Source: Nitrososphaera sp.
GTDB lineage: Archaea; Thermoproteota; Nitrososphaeria; Nitrososphaerales; Nitrososphaeraceae
Length of the DNA: 8,805 nt
Assembly (NCBI GenBank): GCA_025935445.1
Contig: JAICVG010000029.1
Span: forward strand, 1-8,805
Reading direction: 5' to 3'
Positions 5,757 to 8,805 of this stretch are shown one piece after another (the first letter of the stretch is position 1; each line of letters begins with the position of its first letter). The position numbers were made by a program, and so were the translations under genes. Under the pieces are notes generated by a model. It made no database searches and had not been told where the DNA came from. It worked only from the letters and a program-made list of their open reading frames with translations.

Positions 5757-6857
5757 TTAAGTCACAATGTCAGGCAGCTTCTGCTGCTCCATAGCATCCT
5801 TTATCTCCATGGCAATCCTGCGGCCTACTCCTATTGTGTGGCCATAATAATATTTTGTATAAGGGCTTGTAGTCGCCATTATAGGATTACCCGGCACGCG
5901 CAATGAAACATCATATACTACAAAGTCAAGGTCAACTGTCACAACGCTTTGAAGCGAAATAGGGCCGATTATGCCTGGCGGATACTCTTTTCTTGCTGCG
6001 ACAGCAATCCTGTCGCCCATTTCAAATACTTTCTCTAGAAGTGATTCCCTTATGCTAGCTGGAGTATGGCCCACCTCGATATTTTGTATCCGGATATCTT
6101 CTATTTCCATTTGCTGTCTTGCAGTAAGTGATACAATGTCGTGTATGTTAGTCTGAAGCCTCCGCTCTATTCCAAGAAATTCTGTTTCGCTCGTAAGAGG
6201 AGAGACAAAGAAATTCAAATTAAAATAAGTCCCCGGCACATATTGCTCAATTGTTGCCCTGTTGAGATCCTCCTTTGTCACAAGCGCTTGCTCAATCTTT
6301 TGCTTTGACTTTTTCTGGTAGTCCTCATATGAGGACACGATGAAAAATGCTCTCTCCAGCTTGCGTGCGGCTTCCTGCACCTTTACCATCGCGGGCCCGT
6401 CTATATCTAAAGGCTTATGATATAACTTTGGATGACGTATGCCTGCCTTTTCAAGCAGATAGTACTGATTTCTTTCTGCAGTCCGCTCTTCTGCCCGCAA
6501 GAGCAACCTGTTGCCAAAGATAGGCACTCTCAGATTGTTTTCAATGTTGTCATAGCCTAGATAAGCAGTAAAGGCCCTGTGGGCCACCATTATGGTGTTA
6601 GATTGCCTCAACCTTTCTTGGTTCTCCGGATATAATATATCTGAGAAATTGTCTAGCAAAATGATTTCATCGGCAAGCCGCTTGAACCGCCTGTACGGCA
6701 GTTCTCTGCCTTTTTGGCATATGCATATCGTCTTGAGGTTCTCATCCTTGGCACCATCCATTATTTCCAGTGCGGAGTGGCTGCCGATGGTGCCTACGGT
6801 AACGTTCTTCAAGTCATAGTTGCCAACGATAGCTGCAATCTGTTGCAGATTGATCAA
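5757..6857 (-). CDS. purP: 5-formaminoimidazole-4-carboxamide ribotide synthetase (formate- and ATP-dependent)
   Basis: Archaeal ATP-grasp enzyme of de novo purine synthesis that uses formate and ATP to convert AICAR to FAICAR, replacing the folate-dependent step of bacterial PurH. The 366-residue length is close to the Methanocaldococcus enzyme (about 361). Visible signatures are VGTIGSHSALEIMDGAKDE (residues 21-39; GSHS region for substrate phosphate), the AEERTAERNQYYLLEKAGI segment (122-140) opening the ATP-grasp part, GIIGPISLQ (295-303), YDVSLRVPGNP (315-325) and HTIGVGRRIAMEI (340-352). The only sensible start is TTG at 6857: no ATG or GTG occurs between the upstream in-frame stop (6900-6902) and residue 33, and the homologous N-terminus begins near here. 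A TATA-like box at 6881-6888 lies about 31 bases before this TTG. The gene converges on the DUF151 gene and is downstream of tatA with 42 bases between. Confidence 0.93.
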   Translation of the reverse strand: MINLQQIAAIVGNYDLKNVTVGTIGSHSALEIMDGAKDENLKTICICQKGRELPYRRFKRLADEIILLDNFSDILYPENQERLRQSNTIMVAHRAFTAYLGYDNIENNLRVPIFGNRLLLRAEERTAERNQYYLLEKAGIRHPKLYHKPLDIDGPAMVKVQEAARKLERAFFIVSSYEDYQKKSKQKIEQALVTKEDLNRATIEQYVPGTYFNLNFFVSPLTSETEFLGIERRLQTNIHDIVSLTARQQMEIEDIRIQNIEVGHTPASIRESLLEKVFEMGDRIAVAARKEYPPGIIGPISLQSVVTVDLDFVVYDVSLRVPGNPIMATTSPYTKYYYGHTIGVGRRIAMEIKDAMEQQKLPDIVT

Positions 6858-6880
6858 TAGTTTGAGGTGAAAAAAGTGAT

Positions 6881-6888
6881 GTAATAAA
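6881..6888 (-). promoter_or_regulatory. TATA-like box of purP
   Basis: Minus-strand TTTATTAC, within a run reading TTTTTATTAC, starts about 31 bases before the TTG start of purP. That would place transcription a few bases before the TTG, a nearly leaderless mRNA, and supports TTG as the real start. It sits between the tatA stop and purP, so purP can be transcribed apart from the tat genes. Moderate match to consensus. Confidence 0.4.
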
Positions 6889-6899
6889 AAGCTTCCAAG

Positions 6900-7235
6900 C
6901 TATTGTTTGGTCTTGTTGAGTTCTATCTCAATTGCAGTCCTCAGCTCATCATCGTTTTTGTTAGTATAGTCAATGCCAAGCGAATCAGCTATGGCCTCAA
7001 GCTTTTCCCTGCCGACATTTCCTTGGTTTTTCATTTGTTGAAGCTCTCTTTTGGCCTCAATTCTTGCCTTTTCAAACTCGGCGCTAGCCTTGCCAAATGA
7101 TCTTGCAAGCTCTGGAATCTTTCTAACGCCAAAAAAGACTACTACGATTAATCCTATGATAATAACCCATTCCAAGCCTCCAATGCCTGCAAATTGCATT
7201 AGGAGATTTGATAATCCTTCTGTCAAGATTATCAT
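6900..7235 (-). CDS. tatA: twin-arginine translocase pore subunit TatA
   Basis: Small single-span protein that multimerises around TatC to let folded proteins with twin-arginine signal peptides cross the cytoplasmic membrane. The 111-residue product has one membrane helix (about residues 21-35), the FG hinge (35-36), then the amphipathic helix RKIPELARSFGKASAEFEKA (38-57), which is diagnostic. The C-terminus (about 76-104: EKLEAIADSLGIDYTNKNDD, ELRTAI) looks like a small SAP/HeH-type helix-extended-loop-helix unit rather than the usual disordered tail; this is my pattern reading. Start: the ATG at 7235 is used here, but a strong TATA box at 7238-7245 would start transcription near 7218, inside that reading, and make the ATG at 7199 (residue 13, MQFAGIGGLEW) the true start; that N-terminus is also typical for TatA. 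It lies 27 bases after tatC on the same strand. Confidence 0.9.
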   Translation of the reverse strand: MIILTEGLSNLLMQFAGIGGLEWVIIIGLIVVVFFGVRKIPELARSFGKASAEFEKARIEAKRELQQMKNQGNVGREKLEAIADSLGIDYTNKNDDELRTAIEIELNKTKQ

Positions 7236-7237
7236 CC

Positions 7238-7245
7238 ATATATAA
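7238..7245 (-). promoter_or_regulatory. TATA box between tatC and tatA
   Basis: Minus-strand TTATATAT, an excellent archaeal TATA match, lies in the 27-base gap between tatC and tatA. The predicted transcription start is about 7218, which gives tatA its own promoter and argues for translation starting at the ATG at 7197-7199. Separate transcription would fit the known excess of TatA over TatC in Tat systems. Confidence 0.45.
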
Positions 7246-7262
7246 GCTAGGCTGATTAGAAT

Positions 7263-8072
7263 TTAAGTGTTAGTTTTTAAGACTGCTACCCTTGCTGCTC
7301 TTCTTTCAACAATTAGCATGCCTGCAAGATAGAGAAGTATCATGGGGACTGTTATTAACCACAATGTTAGTCCGCTACCATCAGGTGTAATTAGCGCGCC
7401 AAAAATTACCATAATAAGAGCAGCATAGCGGAAATTGGTTCGCCAGAACCTAGGGGAGATAGTATCAGTAAGTGATATGCCGTACATCAGTATCGGCAGC
7501 TGGAAGGCGATCCCAAAGCCAAGAAGGAACTGCAGCACGAACGAAATAAAATTGTTGATCGTGAAAAAAGTATCAGCATTAAGAGCCTGGCCGTATTGGT
7601 ATAAAAAGTCAAGGACATATGGTATGACTAAAAAATAGGAAAAGGCAATACCTGCAATAAAAAGTGCAATCGAAGGAAGGAATATGTTCACCAATCCAAT
7701 TTTTGTCTTAGTGCTTATCGCAGGAGAGATGAACGCCGATATCTCTCTCATGATGAAAGGGATAGAGACAGTTAGGCCTATTAGCATAGAAACATAAATC
7801 TGAGAAAATAATGCCTGACCTGGAGCGGTCTGAATAAGGCTCACGCCTTCTGGTAGCAGGCTCTCCTGCATGTAGAATGTCAGGCGGATGGAGATATTGT
7901 GTAAAGGGTCCGGATAGGGGTATACAAGTGGAATGCCGCCCACCTCGATTGGCCGCAGATCAAACGTCATAACAAATATGGTGATGACGATTACCACCAC
8001 AGCTACCCGGAGTATCCTGAACCGGAGCTCCTCAAGATGCTCCCTGATGGTCATCTCTGCCACCATTGACAT
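7263..8072 (-). CDS. tatC: twin-arginine translocase receptor subunit TatC
   Basis: Polytopic membrane protein that recognises the twin-arginine signal peptide and recruits TatA. The 269-residue product shows the six-helix TatC pattern: N-terminal HLEELRFRI (residues 12-20) with the conserved Glu and Arg of the signal-binding site, helix 1 (about 20-38), a long outside loop (39-85), helix 2 ending in SIPFIMRE (103-110) whose E110 corresponds to the second signal-binding Glu (E103 in E. coli), FSYFLVIPYVLDF (144-156), FGIAFQLPI (186-194) and ALITPDGSG (226-234). In FGIAFQLPI, Q191 occupies the place of the conserved Glu of E. coli (E170). The start ATG at 8070-8072 is 27 bases from the first base of a TATA box (8092-8099), fitting a leaderless transcript; ATG at 8064-8066 is an alternative. 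TatA follows; no TatB is seen. Confidence 0.94.
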   Translation of the reverse strand: MSMVAEMTIREHLEELRFRILRVAVVVIVITIFVMTFDLRPIEVGGIPLVYPYPDPLHNISIRLTFYMQESLLPEGVSLIQTAPGQALFSQIYVSMLIGLTVSIPFIMREISAFISPAISTKTKIGLVNIFLPSIALFIAGIAFSYFLVIPYVLDFLYQYGQALNADTFFTINNFISFVLQFLLGFGIAFQLPILMYGISLTDTISPRFWRTNFRYAALIMVIFGALITPDGSGLTLWLITVPMILLYLAGMLIVERRAARVAVLKTNT

Positions 8073-8091
8073 CAGTTAGTTAGATACCGAG

Positions 8092-8099
8092 AAATATAA
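8092..8099 (-). promoter_or_regulatory. TATA box of tatC
   Basis: Minus-strand TTATATTT, whose first base is 27 bases before the tatC ATG at 8072, is the standard spacing for a leaderless archaeal transcript. It lies in the 57-base gap after the 8130-8591 gene, so tatC has its own promoter even though the genes run the same way. Confidence 0.55.
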
Positions 8100-8129
8100 T
8101 GCTATATCGCTATTACTGCTCAGTATATG

Positions 8130-8591
8130 TCAATCAGACCCGGTTATCGGAAGGGCCTTTGAGGAGGGTAGCTTGAATGACTCTTGGTCAATCTCTTCCT
8201 TGGACACCTTTTCGCATTCTATTGTGAGCTCTACTGGAGCGCTGAATCTAAGACTGAGCTCATTAGCAAGCGTGCCTATCGATCTTCCGTCGGCAAACTC
8301 CTTTGACCCCTGTAGAAAGCCCCTGCTATGCAACGAAAGCAGCTTTCCTCCAAAGTTAGATTGCAGGAACGAAGCTAGATCGTCAATGATTTTTTGGGAA
8401 ACATCATTGTAGTAAAAACATATCCCGTGCACGGGCTCCTTATCAAAGGGTGTGCCGTAGCGATACCAAAAGACCCCAAAGTGCTCGTATTCGCCCTGCA
8501 TACATTTAATGTCCCAGTGGTTGGCTTTTTCCGCTGGATAGGTCGCGTGCAAAACGTCCGTAATGCTTAGCCGCCAGTATCTTACGCGCAT
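8130..8591 (-). CDS. unidentified 153-residue soluble protein
   Basis: Function not recognised. The N-terminal half is rich in aromatic residues (MRVRYWRLS, HWDIKC, HFGVFWYRYG, ICFYYND), suggesting a compact beta-rich fold. Residues 64-82 (VSQKIIDDLASFLQSNFGGK) read as an amphipathic helix, and residues 104-128 as a helix plus beta strand (LSLRFSAPVELTIECEKV). The last 20 residues are polar and probably disordered. There is no signal peptide or membrane helix. The frame is open throughout with ordinary codon use, and a TATA box at 8623-8630 lies about 32-39 bases before the ATG, giving a leader of about 10 bases. It sits 57 bases upstream of tatC on the same strand, but tatC has its own promoter, so a role in Tat export should not be assumed. 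Confidence 0.75.
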   Translation of the reverse strand: MRVRYWRLSITDVLHATYPAEKANHWDIKCMQGEYEHFGVFWYRYGTPFDKEPVHGICFYYNDVSQKIIDDLASFLQSNFGGKLLSLHSRGFLQGSKEFADGRSIGTLANELSLRFSAPVELTIECEKVSKEEIDQESFKLPSSKALPITGSD

Positions 8592-8622
8592 ATTTAATAT
8601 GGCTGGTAATCTTGGTCAGGGT

Positions 8623-8630
8623 AATATAAT
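8623..8630 (-). promoter_or_regulatory. TATA box of the 8130-8591 gene
   Basis: Minus-strand ATTATATT within TTATTATATTAC, a good TATA match. Its first base is 39 bases before the ATG at 8591, so transcription would start around 8600-8603 with a short leader of about 10 bases. An ATATTAAATA sequence immediately before the ATG is too close to act as the box for this start. Confidence 0.45.
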
Positions 8631-8742
8631 AACAGTTCGGAGAGACAGCTGCAACCAATCGTCTTGCAAGGTATTTGAGCTCCTGTTTCATGTTTTAAAA
8701 TTATATCTTAATCTTTTGTGCTTGGCTAGCAAAAATACGCAC

Positions 8743-8766
8743 CCTTAAGGTGTTGCAATCGCAACA
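8743..8766. repeat. tandem palindromes: CCTTAAGG and TGTTGC-AATC-GCAACA
   Basis: CCTTAAGG (8743-8750) is a perfect 8-bp palindrome directly followed by a perfect 6-bp inverted repeat TGTTGC/GCAACA (8751-8756, 8761-8766) around AATC; a G-U and a G-C pair can extend the stem in RNA. Read on the minus strand, the hairpin is followed about 16 bases later by TTTTT (8731-8735), so it could mark the 3' end of a gene entering from the right. It could instead be a regulator site. The role is not decidable here. Confidence 0.4.
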
Positions 8767-8805
8767 TCCTCTATGTCTCAAGATAACCATTTAGCTTGAT
8801 TAGTC

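Larger units (their letters stand above)
8592..8805. other. gene-poor right edge
   Basis: No supported gene was found in these 214 bases. They contain the promoter of the 8130-8591 gene and the palindromes at 8743-8766. Two minus-strand frames from the right edge end within 30 to 40 bases (stop codons near 8779 and 8773), so the C-terminus of a gene entering from the right is possible but cannot be identified. Confidence 0.4.

Noticed and set aside
8506..8691. Minus-strand 61-codon ORF starting MKQELKYLARRL
   Set aside because: Nearly half overlaps the better-supported 153-residue gene in another frame, and the TATA-like sequence before it is too close to its ATG.
8563..8748. Plus-strand 61-codon ORF at the right edge
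   Set aside because: It is antisense to the 8130-8591 gene start and its promoter, has no recognisable motif and no promoter of its own.

Overview
The window reads as chromosomal DNA of an ammonia-oxidising thaumarchaeon (Nitrososphaeria), most likely a soil-type Nitrososphaera relative. The archaeal signs are a GT55 mannosyl-3-phosphoglycerate synthase close to the Pyrococcus form, the archaea-specific purine enzyme PurP, archaeal-type TatA and TatC, and AT-rich TATA-like boxes about 25-30 bases before several start codons, with no obvious Shine-Dalgarno sequences (leaderless-style transcription). The genus is inferred from overall gene character and could not be checked by a search.

Layout. 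Bases 1-757 hold no long gene. On the minus strand this stretch contains a convincing 53-residue helix-turn-helix-like gene (339-500) with a well-placed TATA box, a doubtful 57-residue ORF (132-305), and what looks like the frameshifted C-terminal end of a decayed gene (17-125). Bases 758-2601 (+) are a translationally coupled pair, mannosyl-3-phosphoglycerate synthase and a SerB-like HAD phosphatase, which together probably make the compatible solute mannosylglycerate. A glutamine-dependent asparagine synthase follows (2695-4362, +). It converges, with 4 bases between stop codons, on an unidentified six-helix membrane protein with CC and CPTC cysteine motifs (4367-5221, -). That gene is divergent from a DUF151/bifunctional-nuclease-domain protein (5324-5755, +); their shared 102-base control region carries a perfect 7-bp inverted repeat around a TATA-like sequence. 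The DUF151 gene converges, with 1 base between stops, on purP (5757-6857, -), which appears to use a TTG start.

The right-hand part (6858-8805) is read leftwards: an unidentified 153-residue protein (8130-8591), tatC (7263-8072) and tatA (6900-7235), each with its own TATA-like box, then purP. tatC and tatA together encode a minimal twin-arginine export system for folded proteins. The last about 210 bases show no gene but contain two adjacent palindromes.

Functionally this is mostly housekeeping and stress-solute DNA: osmolyte synthesis, Asn synthesis, purine synthesis and Tat export. I see no CRISPR array, insertion sequence, tRNA or rRNA, and no clear undescribed multi-gene system. The points most worth following are the non-standard phosphatase paired with mpgS, the cysteine-bearing membrane protein with its operator-like repeat, the mini-gene at 339-500, and the decayed gene at the left edge.
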